A stretch of 64,000 nt of DNA, taken from assembly GCA_910579965.1 (NCBI GenBank), contig CAJTWF010000005.1, positions 1 to 64,000 of the forward strand, read 5' to 3'. How positions within the stretch are numbered: position 1 is the first letter of the stretch; the number at the start of each line of letters is the position of its first letter. The position numbers and the translations under genes are program-made. The notes below the pieces were generated by a model. The model did no database searches. It was given only the letters and a program-made list of their open reading frames with translations, and had not been told where the DNA came from. This document shows positions 49,123-59,555 of this stretch, piece after piece. The stretch comes from an uncultured Oscillospiraceae bacterium. Its GTDB lineage: Bacteria; Bacillota; Clostridia; Oscillospirales; Oscillospiraceae.

Positions 49123-49983
49123 ATGGCTAAACAGCTTTTAGGAAAAGAAGTCAACGCCTCCCTCAACGCCCGCATCATCGCTGACTGCGAGGCCTGCAAG
49201 GCCAAGGGCGTCAACCCCACCATGGCCATTGTCCGCTGCGGCGAGCGGCCCGACGATCTCAGCTATGAGCGCACCGCCGTCAAGCGGGCGGAGACCCTGG
49301 GCGTGGCGGTGGAGAAATTCGTGCTGCCGGAGGACGTGAGCAAGGAGGAGCTTCTCAAGGTCATTGACGACATCAACGCCAACGACAAGATCCACGGCGT
49401 TCTCATGTTCCGCCCCCTGCCCAAGCACCTGAAGGCGGACCAGGACATGATCTGCAACCGCCTGGACCCCCGCAAGGACATCGACGGCATGACCGATCTG
49501 AGCAACGCCGGCGTATTCATGGGCAAGGAGCTGGGCTTTGCCCCCTGCACCCCGGAGGCCTGCATGGCCATTCTGGACCACTACGGCATCGACTGCACCG
49601 GCAAGAAGGCGGTGGTCATCGGCCGCAGCCTGGTGGTGGGCAAGCCTGCGGCTATGATGCTCATGGGCAAGAACGCCACGGTGACGGTGTGCCACACCCG
49701 CACCAAGGACGTGCCCGCGGTGGCCCGGGAGGCGGATATCCTCATCTCCGCCGCCGGCGTGCTGGGCAGCCTGACCAAGGACTATGTGCGCCCGGGCCAG
49801 ATCGTGGTGGACGTGTCCATCAACTGGGACGAGGCCAAGGGGGGCATTGCCGGCGACGCCAAGTACGACGAGGTGGAGCCCATCGTGGAGGCCATCACCC
49901 CGGTGCCGGGCGGCGTGGGCACTGTCACCACCAGCCTGTCCATCGGCCATGTGGTGGAGGCGGCCAAGCGCACCCTTGGATGA
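49123..49983 (+). CDS. folD: FolD-type methylene-THF dehydrogenase, cyclohydrolase residues missing
   Basis: Protein of 286 residues with the FolD fold: KDIDGMTDLSNAG, PCTPEACMAILDHY, VVIGRSLVVGKPAAMMLM (NADP site) and ITPVPGGVGTVTTS. The catalytic positions differ from bifunctional FolD: Tyr48 is kept, but the Lys four residues later is Ala52 (YERTAVK), and the GxLxQLPLP motif reads GVLMFRPLP, losing the Gln. The Asp of KDIDG is kept. It should still oxidise methylene-THF but probably not hydrolyse methenyl-THF, a step then left to FchA. RBS is AAAGAGGA. Confidence 0.9.
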   Translation: MAKQLLGKEVNASLNARIIADCEACKAKGVNPTMAIVRCGERPDDLSYERTAVKRAETLGVAVEKFVLPEDVSKEELLKVIDDINANDKIHGVLMFRPLPKHLKADQDMICNRLDPRKDIDGMTDLSNAGVFMGKELGFAPCTPEACMAILDHYGIDCTGKKAVVIGRSLVVGKPAAMMLMGKNATVTVCHTRTKDVPAVAREADILISAAGVLGSLTKDYVRPGQIVVDVSINWDEAKGGIAGDAKYDEVEPIVEAITPVPGGVGTVTTSLSIGHVVEAAKRTLG

Positions 49984-49998
49984 TCGGGGGCGGTTTGA

Positions 49999-51333
49999 TT
50001 GGCTAACCAAAAAAGTGATCCGGTGAAGGCGGTCCGGTTCTTCCTGATGGCCTCCTCCGCGGCCTTTCTCATCGCCGCGGGGATAGCCCCGGACCGGGGG
50101 GAGATGGTGACTGGTCTTGCCCGGATCCTCATGTCCCCCGCCCAGCTGACAAAGGACTACTTTGCCGTGGGCAGCGTATCCGGCGCATTCCTCAACGTAT
50201 CCCTGGTGGGCTTTGTGTGCGCGGCCATGGCCTGTCTGCCCGGCGCGGCAGTCAACGGCGCCACCATCGCCGCCTATTTCCTCACCACGGGGTTCTCCTT
50301 CTGGGGCATCAACTTCCTGAACATCTGGCCCTTCTTCCTGGGGGTCATGGTCCACGCCCTGGTGCGGGGGGAGAGCTTTGCCAAGTACGTTAATCTGGCC
50401 ATGTTCTCCACGGCCCTGTGCCCTCTGGCCAGCGAGCTGCTGCTGCGCTATCCGGGCAGCGAGGAGGCCCGGGGCGTCACCTTCGCCGGAGCGGCGCTGA
50501 TGCTGGCGGTGGGGATGCTCATCGGCTTTCTCACCCCGGCCATGGCCGCCCACTCCCCCAACGTCCACAAGGGCTATGACCTCTACTCCGCCGCTCTGCC
50601 CGGCGTGCTGCTGGGACTGATGGCGGTGGCGGTGCTGTATAAGAGCCTGGGCCGCGACGTGCCCGCCATCACCGCCACCCTGGGGGAGAGCTTCCCGGCG
50701 GTGGTGTGGACCTTCTGCGGCATATTCTTTGCGCTGTGCATCCTGGGCGGGTTCTGGCTCAACGGCAGGAGCTTCCAGGGCTATAGGGACCTCCTCCGGG
50801 ACACGGGCCGGAAGGCGGACTTTGTGAGCAAGTACGGGCCCGGCCTGGCCATTATGAACGTGGGCGTATACGGTCTGATGATCGTGGCCTACTACATCGC
50901 CGTGGGCGCGTCCTTCAACGGCGTGACCCTGGGCATTATCTTCTGTATGGTGTGCTTTGGGGCGGCGGGCAGCCACCCGGGCAACATCTGGCCCATTATG
51001 GTGGGGTACGTGGCGTTCTCTCTGGTCTTCACCCAGCTGCTGGGCGGCGTATTCCCGGTCAACGCCCAGGCCATTCTGGTGGGGCTGTGCTTTGCCAGCG
51101 GCCTTGCGCCCATTGCCGGGGACTTCGGCTGGTGGGCGGGGATTCTGGCCGGCGGGTGCCACTACATGCTGGTGACCTCCATCCCGGCCATCCACGGCGG
51201 CTTCAGCCTCTATAACGGCGGTTTCACCGCTCTGGTGGTGGCCGTCATCCTGGTTCCCCAGCTGGAGACCTTCTGCAAGACCAGGGAGCAGCGGCTGGCG
51301 GAAAAAAAGATCACAAGCGGTAAGGAGAGATAG
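49999..51333 (+). CDS. DUF1576 family polytopic membrane protein
   Basis: Membrane protein of 444 residues with about ten to twelve helices. DUF1576 features include GKSAFLN-like GSVSGAFLNVSLVG, GINFLNIWPFFLGV and the C-terminal GSHPGNIWPIMVGY and APIAGDFGWWAGILAGGCHY. The two halves look similar (both contain a GxxNIWP motif), suggesting an internal duplication as in transporters. Substrate unknown; the position between folD and the cyclo-ligase suggests a link to folate or formate. Start is TTG with GGGGGCGG upstream, 15 bases after folD. Confidence 0.8.
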   Translation: MANQKSDPVKAVRFFLMASSAAFLIAAGIAPDRGEMVTGLARILMSPAQLTKDYFAVGSVSGAFLNVSLVGFVCAAMACLPGAAVNGATIAAYFLTTGFSFWGINFLNIWPFFLGVMVHALVRGESFAKYVNLAMFSTALCPLASELLLRYPGSEEARGVTFAGAALMLAVGMLIGFLTPAMAAHSPNVHKGYDLYSAALPGVLLGLMAVAVLYKSLGRDVPAITATLGESFPAVVWTFCGIFFALCILGGFWLNGRSFQGYRDLLRDTGRKADFVSKYGPGLAIMNVGVYGLMIVAYYIAVGASFNGVTLGIIFCMVCFGAAGSHPGNIWPIMVGYVAFSLVFTQLLGGVFPVNAQAILVGLCFASGLAPIAGDFGWWAGILAGGCHYMLVTSIPAIHGGFSLYNGGFTALVVAVILVPQLETFCKTREQRLAEKKITSGKER

Positions 51334-51336
51334 CGT

Positions 51337-51900
51337 ATGACAAAAGAGGCCATCCGGTCCGAGGTGGCCGCACGGATCAAGAACCTGTCCCCGGTCTACT
51401 GCCGGGAGGCGGACGAGGCCATCTGCCGGTGCCTGCTCCAGTCCGAGCTGTATCAGAAGGCCCGGACCATCCTGTGCTACGTGGGCACGGCTGCGGAGAT
51501 CAACACCATGTCCCTGCTCCACGCCGCTCTCCGGGACGGCAAGATCCTGGCTCTGCCCCTGTGCAGCGAGGAGAAGGGGGTCATGGAGGCCCGGCAGATT
51601 GCGGGGCTGGGGGATCTGGTCAGCGGCCGGTTCGGCATTCTGGCGCCCAAGCTCCAGTGCCCCCTGGTGGCTCCGGAGGACATTGACCTTGTGGTGGTCC
51701 CCTGCGCCACCGGCGACGCCCAGGGCCGCCGTCTGGGCTACGGCGGCGGGTACTATGACCGCTATCTGCCCCGCACACGGTGTCCGGCGGTGCTGCTGTG
51801 CCGCACCCATGTCATGCGGGAGGATATCCCCATGGAGGACCACGACGTGTTCATGGACTACCTGATTACCGAGAAGGGCATCACGGCCTGCAAGGCATAG
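51337..51900 (+). CDS. 5-formyltetrahydrofolate cyclo-ligase
   Basis: Enzyme of 187 residues with the MTHFS signature near the C-terminus, VVPCATGDAQGRRLGYGGGYYDRYL, carrying the ATP- and substrate-binding glycine/tyrosine cluster. It converts 5-formyl-THF to 5,10-methenyl-THF with ATP, returning a stored folate to the pool. It starts three bases after the DUF1576 gene and closes the fchA-folD-DUF1576 unit. RBS AAGGAGAG. Confidence 0.92.
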   Translation: MTKEAIRSEVAARIKNLSPVYCREADEAICRCLLQSELYQKARTILCYVGTAAEINTMSLLHAALRDGKILALPLCSEEKGVMEARQIAGLGDLVSGRFGILAPKLQCPLVAPEDIDLVVVPCATGDAQGRRLGYGGGYYDRYLPRTRCPAVLLCRTHVMREDIPMEDHDVFMDYLITEKGITACKA

Positions 51901-51905
51901 ACGAA

Positions 51906-51941
51906 GGGAGCCGCCCTGTGGGCGGCTCCCCTGCCGTTTTT
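51906..51941 (+). terminator. Terminator of the folate operon
   Basis: Stem GGGAGCCGCCC / GGGCGGCTCCC with a TGT loop, followed by CTGCCGTTTTT. Confidence 0.82.
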
Positions 51942-51947
51942 GCTGTC

Positions 51948-52071
51948 ATTCTTTTTCTTGAAAGAAAAAGAATCAAAAAGAACTTTTAGACGCTCTTCGA
52001 GCATCTTCTGACGATAGAACACATCTGAAGTTTTTCTTTTGCTTCTTTTCTTTTTTCAAAAAGAAAAGAAG
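51948..52071. repeat. A/T-rich palindromic repeat pair, copy 3
   Basis: Palindromes at 51948-51973 (ATTCTTTTTCTT / AAGAAAAAGAAT) and 52042-52071 (CTTCTTTTCTTTTTT / AAAAAGAAAAGAAG) bracket about 68 bases. Inner flanks CAAAAAGAACTTTTAGA and AAGTTTTTCTTTTG match the pair at 5930-6080. It lies directly before cobS. Confidence 0.72.
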
Positions 52072-52101
52072 AGAAAAAAGCAAAAAGGAACATGACCGCC
52101 T

Positions 52102-52884
52102 ATGAAGCAGCTTCTTGCCTCCTGCGCCATCGCGTTCTCCACCTACTCCCGGATCCCCATGCCCCAGGTGGAGTGGAATGAAAAAAACATGCGATTTACC
52201 CTGTTCTTTTTCCCTCTGGTGGGGGCGGCGGTGGGGGCGGCCTTCTGGGCCGCGGACCGGCTGTGCGGCCTGCTGGAGCTGGGTCCCCTTCTCCGGGCCG
52301 CCCTGCTCACCGCCGTGCCCATCGCCGTCACCGGCGGCATCCACCTGGACGGCTACTGCGACACCGTGGACGCTCTGGCCTCCCACGCCTCCCGGGAGCG
52401 GAAGCTGGCCATTCTGAAGGACTCCAGCGCCGGGGCCTTTGCGGTCATCTGGTGCGGGGTGTGGTTCGTCCTCAATTTTGCCCTGCTGACGAAGCTGGAG
52501 AGCGTCCCCACTGCGGCGGCGGGCTTTGTGCTCAGCCGGAGCCTCAGCGCCCTGGCCATTGAGCATCTCCCCTCCGCCCGTCCCGCCGCCGGTCCCCAGG
52601 CGGGCATGGGCGCAGCCCTCAAGGCCAGAAGCCGCTTTCCCTGGTGGACCGCGGCGGGCTATCTGGTCCTCTGTGCGCTGGCGGTTCTGCTGTGGGGAAA
52701 CCCGGCTGCCGGGCTGGCGGCCCTGGCAGCGGCGGCGGTGTTCTACTGTGTCTACCGCTCTGTGGCCCTAAGCCAGTTTGGCGGGTTCACCGGGGATCTG
52801 GCGGGCTGGTTTCTCCAGGTGTGCGAACTGGTGATTCTGGCGGCGGTGGTGTTGACGGAAAGGGTGTGTGCCATATGGTTCTGA
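52102..52884 (+). CDS. cobS: Adenosylcobinamide-GDP ribazoletransferase (cobalamin synthase)
   Basis: Membrane enzyme of 260 residues with about six to seven helices. CobS signatures are STYSRIPMP at the N-terminus, GGIHLDGYCDTVDALASH near 74-91 (metal-binding Asp residues), LKDSSAGAFAV and GGFTGDLAGW near 227. It joins alpha-ribazole (phosphate) to adenosylcobinamide-GDP. The ATG has AAAAAGGAACATG-type upstream sequence. No cobalamin riboswitch is seen in the leader. First of cobS-cobU-cobC. Confidence 0.95.
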   Translation: MKQLLASCAIAFSTYSRIPMPQVEWNEKNMRFTLFFFPLVGAAVGAAFWAADRLCGLLELGPLLRAALLTAVPIAVTGGIHLDGYCDTVDALASHASRERKLAILKDSSAGAFAVIWCGVWFVLNFALLTKLESVPTAAAGFVLSRSLSALAIEHLPSARPAAGPQAGMGAALKARSRFPWWTAAGYLVLCALAVLLWGNPAAGLAALAAAAVFYCVYRSVALSQFGGFTGDLAGWFLQVCELVILAAVVLTERVCAIWF

Positions 52885-53219
52885 TTGTGGGGGGCGCGGC
52901 CCAGGGCAAGCTGGACTTTGCCCGGGAAAAGCTGGGCGTGACCGCCTGGAGCGATGGCGTGCTGGGACCGGAGAGCTGCGTCCGCAGCCTCCACCGGGCC
53001 CTCCGGGACCTGCCTGACCCCCGGGAGGCCCTGGCCGCCTGGCTCAGGGAGCACCCGGAGGGGGTGCTCATCTGCGACGAGGTGGGCTGCGGCGTCACGC
53101 CCCTGGACCGGGGGGAGCGGGAATGGCGGGAGCTGGTGGGCCGGATCTGCTGCGAGCTGGCGGAGAGGGCCCAGGCGGTGTACCGGGTGCGGTGCGGACT
53201 GGGGGTGCGGCTGAAATGA
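52875..53219 (+). CDS. cobU: Shortened CobU-like protein
   Basis: Protein of 114 residues against about 180 for CobU. The P-loop GGAAQGK is kept at the N-terminus, and the C-terminal half (CDEVGCGVTPLDRGEREWRELVGRI) matches the CobU end with its NEVGxGxVP motif. The middle section that carries the guanylylated His and the HRxxR region is missing. It may still bind nucleotide or cobinamide, but the full kinase/guanylyltransferase activity is doubtful. The ATG overlaps the end of cobS by ten bases. Confidence 0.75.
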   Translation: MVLIVGGAAQGKLDFAREKLGVTAWSDGVLGPESCVRSLHRALRDLPDPREALAAWLREHPEGVLICDEVGCGVTPLDRGEREWRELVGRICCELAERAQAVYRVRCGLGVRLK

Positions 53220-53767
53220 GGACAGTCTATCTCTTCCGCCACGGCCAGACCCTGTGGAACGCCCAGCGCCGCTACATCGGCTCCACGGACCAGTCCCTGT
53301 CCCCGGAGGGCCGGGCGGCCCTGGCGGGCAGGGCCGGACCCCCTGTGGACCGGCTCTGGGTCTCCCCCCTGCGCCGGTGCCGGGAGACGGCGGCCATGCT
53401 GTATCCCGGCATGGAGCAGCAGGTGGTGGAGGACCTGCGGGAGTGCGCCTTCGGCGTCTTTGAGGGCCGCACCTACGAGGAGCTGAGGGACGATCCCGCC
53501 TACCGCCGGTGGCTGGACAGCGCCGGGGAGATCCCGCCCCCCGGCGGCGAGGGGAAGGCGGAGAGCCGGGCGAGGGTCCTGGGGGCCTTTCTGCCCCTGA
53601 TGGAGACCAGGGGGTCCGCCGCCCTGGTGATCCACGGCGGGACCATCATGACCCTGATGGAGGCCCTGGAGGACAGCCGGGAGTTTTACCGCTGGCAGGT
53701 GGGCTGCGGCGAGGGCCTTTGGTGCCAGTGGGACGGCGGACGGCTGATCTGTCTTGGGAGAGTATAA
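53216..53767 (+). CDS. cobC: Histidine phosphatase, alpha-ribazole phosphatase type
   Basis: Enzyme of 183 residues of the phosphoglycerate mutase-like family. The catalytic His is in YLFRHGQTLWN (RHG), with VSPLRRCRETA and, near the C-terminus, LVIHGGTIMTLMEAL providing the second His. The context after cobS and cobU supports removal of the phosphate from alpha-ribazole 5'-phosphate or the cobalamin phosphate. ATG and the cobU stop overlap as ATGA. Confidence 0.85.
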   Translation: MRTVYLFRHGQTLWNAQRRYIGSTDQSLSPEGRAALAGRAGPPVDRLWVSPLRRCRETAAMLYPGMEQQVVEDLRECAFGVFEGRTYEELRDDPAYRRWLDSAGEIPPPGGEGKAESRARVLGAFLPLMETRGSAALVIHGGTIMTLMEALEDSREFYRWQVGCGEGLWCQWDGGRLICLGRV

Positions 53768-53772
53768 AGCAA

Positions 53773-53798
53773 CCCCCGGAGAGAAAATTCTCCGGGGG
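53773..53798. terminator. Bidirectional terminator between cobC and rnhA
   Basis: Stem CCCCCGGAGA / TCTCCGGGGG with an A-rich loop lies between the two convergent genes. Confidence 0.75.
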
Positions 53799-53804
53799 CT
53801 GATT

Positions 53805-54238
53805 CTATTTCAGCTTCTGCCACTCGCTGACCGCCAGCTGATCGCAGCGGTTGTTGAAGGGGTTGGTGCTGTGGCCCTTGACCCAGTGGGTACGCACCTG
53901 GTGGACCTCGCACAGCTCCAGCAGCGTCTCCCATAGGTCCGGGTTCAGGGCGGGCTTCTTGTCCCCCTTGACCCAGCCCTTGGCCCGCCAGCTCTTAGCC
54001 CAGCCCTTCTCCAGGGCGTCAATGACATACTTGCTGTCCGAATACAGCTCCACAACGCAGGGCTCCGTCAGCGTTTGCAGGGCGCGGATCACCCCTGTCA
54101 GCTCCATGCGGTTGTTGGTGGTGTTCCGCTCCCCGCCGGAGAGCTCCTTCCGGTGCTCCCCGTATTGCAGGATCGCCCCCCAGCCGCCGGGGCCGGGGTT
54201 GCCGGAGCAGGCCCCGTCCGTATAGATGGTCACCTGCT

Positions 54239-54242
<4 letters not shown>
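53805..54242 (-). CDS. rnhA: Ribonuclease HI
   Basis: Enzyme of 145 residues. The four acidic catalytic residues are in place: Asp in YTDGACSGNPGPGGWG, Glu in NNRMELTGVIRAL, Asp in YSDSKYVIDAL and the last Asp in NNRCDQLA, with the flexible-loop His in VKGHSTN. It cuts the RNA strand of RNA-DNA hybrids. The ATG overlaps the gyrA stop as ATGA, so it is coupled to gyrA, an unusual neighbour for rnhA. Confidence 0.95.
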
Positions 54243-56734
<2,492 letters not shown>

Positions 56735-56754
56735 GATGCTTCCTCGCTTTTCGT

Positions 56755-57243
56755 CTAATCCCGTTTTTCAAACACAATGCAGCTGGAATCCAGCCCGAAC
56801 TCGTCCTCCCGGGCGGCCCGGAAGCCGGCTATTCTCAGCCCATACCGGGAAATCGCCTCGTCGGCAAACGGCGCGCCGCCCTCGTACTCCTCCGCCGTGA
56901 TCTCCAGGTCCTCCCGGGGCTCTATCTCAAAGACATAGGTCCCGCCTATCTCCAGCTCCTGGGCCAGATCTCCCACCTGGAGGGTGAAGGGTCCGCTCTG
57001 GAACAGGGTGACCACCGCCACCCGGGGCGTCTCGCTGTCCAGCACATAGTCCGGAATCAGGTCCCGGACCCTGGCCGCGAAGGTCCCGCTGACGGTCACC
57101 GGCAGGGCCTCCGCCTCCTCCAGCCGGGCCTGGAGCGCATCCCGCTCCGCGCACACCCTGTCGTACGCCTCCCGGGATACGCCGCCGCAGCCCGCCAGGG
57201 CCAGCAGCAGCGCCAGCAGGGAGATGATTAATCCGCGCTTCAT
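56755..57243 (-). CDS. Uncharacterised lipoprotein between gyrB and gyrA
   Basis: Protein of 162 residues with a signal peptide and lipobox LALAGC, a short coiled coil (about 25-47, EAYDRVCAERDALQARLEEA) and a beta-rich domain. Not recognised. It sits 15 bases after gyrB and 20 bases before gyrA on the same strand, so it is probably co-transcribed with both. Only a weak ribosome site (GACGAGGA) abuts the ATG. Confidence 0.65.
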   Translation of the reverse strand: MKRGLIISLLALLLALAGCGGVSREAYDRVCAERDALQARLEEAEALPVTVSGTFAARVRDLIPDYVLDSETPRVAVVTLFQSGPFTLQVGDLAQELEIGGTYVFEIEPREDLEITAEEYEGGAPFADEAISRYGLRIAGFRAAREDEFGLDSSCIVFEKRD

Positions 57244-57258
57244 TCCTCGTCACCCTCT

Positions 57259-59211
57259 TTAGTAGTCCAGGTTTACGGCGTACTTGGCGTTCTTCTCAAT
57301 GAATTCCTTTCTGGGCTCCACCTTCTCCCCCATGAGGACGGTGAAAATCGCGTCCGCCTGGACCGCGTCGTCCAGCTCAATGCGGCGGAGGGTCCGCTTC
57401 TCCGGGTCCATGGTGGTCTCCCAGAGCTCGTGGGGGTTCATCTCGCCCAGGCCCTTGAAGCGGCTGATGTCCACCTTGGCGTTGGGGTTGTCACCCCGGA
57501 GCTGGGAGGAGATCTGGTCCCGCTCCTCCGGGGAGAAGGCCAGACGGGTGGTCTTGCCCCGGCTGAGCTTGAAGAGGGGCGGCACGGCGGAGTAGACGTA
57601 GCCCTGCTCGATGAGGGGCCGCATGAACCGGAAGAAGAAGGTCAGGAGCAGGGTGCGGATGTGGCTGCCGTCCACGTCCGCATCGGCCATGATGATGACC
57701 TTGTGGTAGCGCAGCTTGTTGACGTCAAAGTCCTCCCCAATGCCGGCCCCCAGGGCGGTAATCACCGGCTGGAGCTTGTCGTTGCCGTACACCTTGTCCA
57801 CCCGGGCCTTCTCCACGTTGAGCATCTTGCCCCACAGGGGGAGAATGGCCTGGAACCGGGAGTCCCGGCCCTGGGTGGCGGAGCCCCCTGCGGAGTCGCC
57901 CTCCACGATGTAGAGCTCCGTCAGCTCCGGATTGTTCTCGTTGCAGTCCCGCAGCTTATCCGGCATGGCCGCGCCGCCCAGGGCGGTCTTGCGGCGGATG
58001 GACTCCTTGGCCTTCCGGGCGGCCTCCCGGGCCCGGTTGGCCATCATGGCCTTGTCCAGGATGAGCCGGGCCACCTTGGGATTCTCCTCCAGGTACTCCT
58101 CCAGCTTCTCCGACACCACAGAGGCCGTCAGGGTGCGGATGGAGGCGTTGCCCAGCTTGGCCTTTGTCTGGCCCTCGAACTGGGCCTCCGTGAGCTTGAC
58201 GGAGATGACGCAGGTGATGCCCTCCCGGCAGTCCTCGCCGGAGACCTTGTCGTCCCCCTTGATGATATTGGTCTTTTTTCCGTAGGCGTTGAGGGCCGTG
58301 GTGAGGGCCCGCTTGAAGCCCTCCTCGTGCATGCCCCCCTCCGGGGTGCGCACATCGTTGGCAAAGGAGACGATGGTCTCGCTGTAGCTGTCGTTGTATT
58401 GCAGGGCCACCTCCACGGAGGAGTCGTCCTTCTGGCCGGCCATGTAGATCACGTCCTCGTGGACCGGGGTCTTGTTGGCGTTGAGCCAGGTGACGTACTC
58501 CCGGATCCCCCCCTCGTAGCGCATGGAGTCGGCCTCATCCCGCCCCTCCCGCCTGTCATAGGTGGAGATTTGCAGGCCCGCGTTCAGAAACGCCTGCTGC
58601 TGCATCCGGGTGTGGATGATGTCGTAGCTGTAGGTGGTCACGTCGAACATATCCGGGTCCGGCTTGAAGGTGACCACGGTGCCGGTTTTCTCCGTGGTCC
58701 CCACCACCCGCATGGGCTGGGTGATCTCGCCCCGGGAGAACTTCATCTCATAGATCTGGCCGTTCTTGTGGACCTGGACCTCCAGCCACTCGCTCAGGGC
58801 GTTGACCACGCTGGCGCCCACGCCGTGGAGGCCGCCGGAGACCTTGTAGCCCCCGCCGCCGAACTTGCCGCCGGCGTGGAGCACGGTGAAAACCACCTCC
58901 AGGGCGGGCAGGCCCGTCTGGGGCTGGATGTCCACGGGGATGCCGCGGCCGTTGTCGGTGACGGTGATGGTGTCGCCCTCGTTGATGGTGACGGTGATCT
59001 CATCGCAGAAGCCGGCCAGGGCCTCGTCGATGGAGTTGTCCACGATCTCGTAGACCAGGTGGTGCAGTCCCGATTCGCTGGTGGAGCCGATATACATGCC
59101 CGGCCGCTTGCGCACGGCCTCCAGGCCCTCCAGCACTTGGATCTCGCTGCCGCCGTACTCGTGGGTCACCTGGTTGACGGACAGCTCGGTTTTTTCCATT
59201 ACTTCAGACAT
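57259..59211 (-). CDS. gyrB: DNA gyrase subunit B
   Basis: ATPase subunit of 650 residues: GHKL domain with EIVDNSIDEA, DNGRGIPVD and GLHGVGASVVNAL; transducer domain; and the TOPRIM domain with YIVEGDSAGGSATQGRD and DADVDGSHI, ending in RFKGLGEMNP. The length is typical of Gram-positive GyrB. GAGGT lies 12 bases before the ATG. It follows remB by 18 bases, in the usual origin order. Confidence 0.97.
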   Translation of the reverse strand: MSEVMEKTELSVNQVTHEYGGSEIQVLEGLEAVRKRPGMYIGSTSESGLHHLVYEIVDNSIDEALAGFCDEITVTINEGDTITVTDNGRGIPVDIQPQTGLPALEVVFTVLHAGGKFGGGGYKVSGGLHGVGASVVNALSEWLEVQVHKNGQIYEMKFSRGEITQPMRVVGTTEKTGTVVTFKPDPDMFDVTTYSYDIIHTRMQQQAFLNAGLQISTYDRREGRDEADSMRYEGGIREYVTWLNANKTPVHEDVIYMAGQKDDSSVEVALQYNDSYSETIVSFANDVRTPEGGMHEEGFKRALTTALNAYGKKTNIIKGDDKVSGEDCREGITCVISVKLTEAQFEGQTKAKLGNASIRTLTASVVSEKLEEYLEENPKVARLILDKAMMANRAREAARKAKESIRRKTALGGAAMPDKLRDCNENNPELTELYIVEGDSAGGSATQGRDSRFQAILPLWGKMLNVEKARVDKVYGNDKLQPVITALGAGIGEDFDVNKLRYHKVIIMADADVDGSHIRTLLLTFFFRFMRPLIEQGYVYSAVPPLFKLSRGKTTRLAFSPEERDQISSQLRGDNPNAKVDISRFKGLGEMNPHELWETTMDPEKRTLRRIELDDAVQADAIFTVLMGEKVEPRKEFIEKNAKYAVNLDY

Positions 59212-59229
59212 CTTTTCATTGACCTCCAG

Positions 59230-59505
59230 TCAGTATGTGGGAAACATGGCGGACAGGCCCTCCAGCCGCCCAAGGAGGGTGGCCGGGGCCAGAGGGGAGA
59301 TGTAGACCCGCTGCCACGATCCCGCAGGGGAACACACCACCAGGGATTTTGGCAGATCGCCGCCGGCGCTCACCACCATCCCTTCCTCCTCCGCCGCCCG
59401 GAGATAGGCGCGCGTGTCCCGGGCGGTGGAGGCGTTGTCCAGATCGAATATGCCAATAATGTCGTCCGTTGGAACGGAGACATTGTTTCCTAAATGTAAA
59501 TACAT
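59230..59505 (-). CDS. remB: Extracellular matrix regulator RemB-like protein (DUF370)
   Basis: Protein of 91 residues in the remB (yaaB) position between recF and gyrB. MYLHLGNNVSVPTDDIIGIFDLDNA is the DUF370 N-terminus; the C-terminal ~50 residues are less conserved. RemA/RemB proteins are DNA-binding regulators of biofilm genes in Bacillus. No ribosome site is seen upstream of the ATG; a possible -10 (TAGTAT) ends about 12 bases before it, so the mRNA could be leaderless or nearly so. Confidence 0.85.
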   Translation of the reverse strand: MYLHLGNNVSVPTDDIIGIFDLDNASTARDTRAYLRAAEEEGMVVSAGGDLPKSLVVCSPAGSWQRVYISPLAPATLLGRLEGLSAMFPTY

Positions 59506-59555
59506 TGGTGTTTTATACTATTTGTCGTTTTTTGTTGGAAGTGTTTTCTGTATGT

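Noticed and set aside
51901..52101. Possible cobalamin riboswitch before cobS
   Set aside because: No B12-box (GCCACTG type) or aptamer-like sequence; the gap is taken up by a terminator and a palindromic repeat pair.
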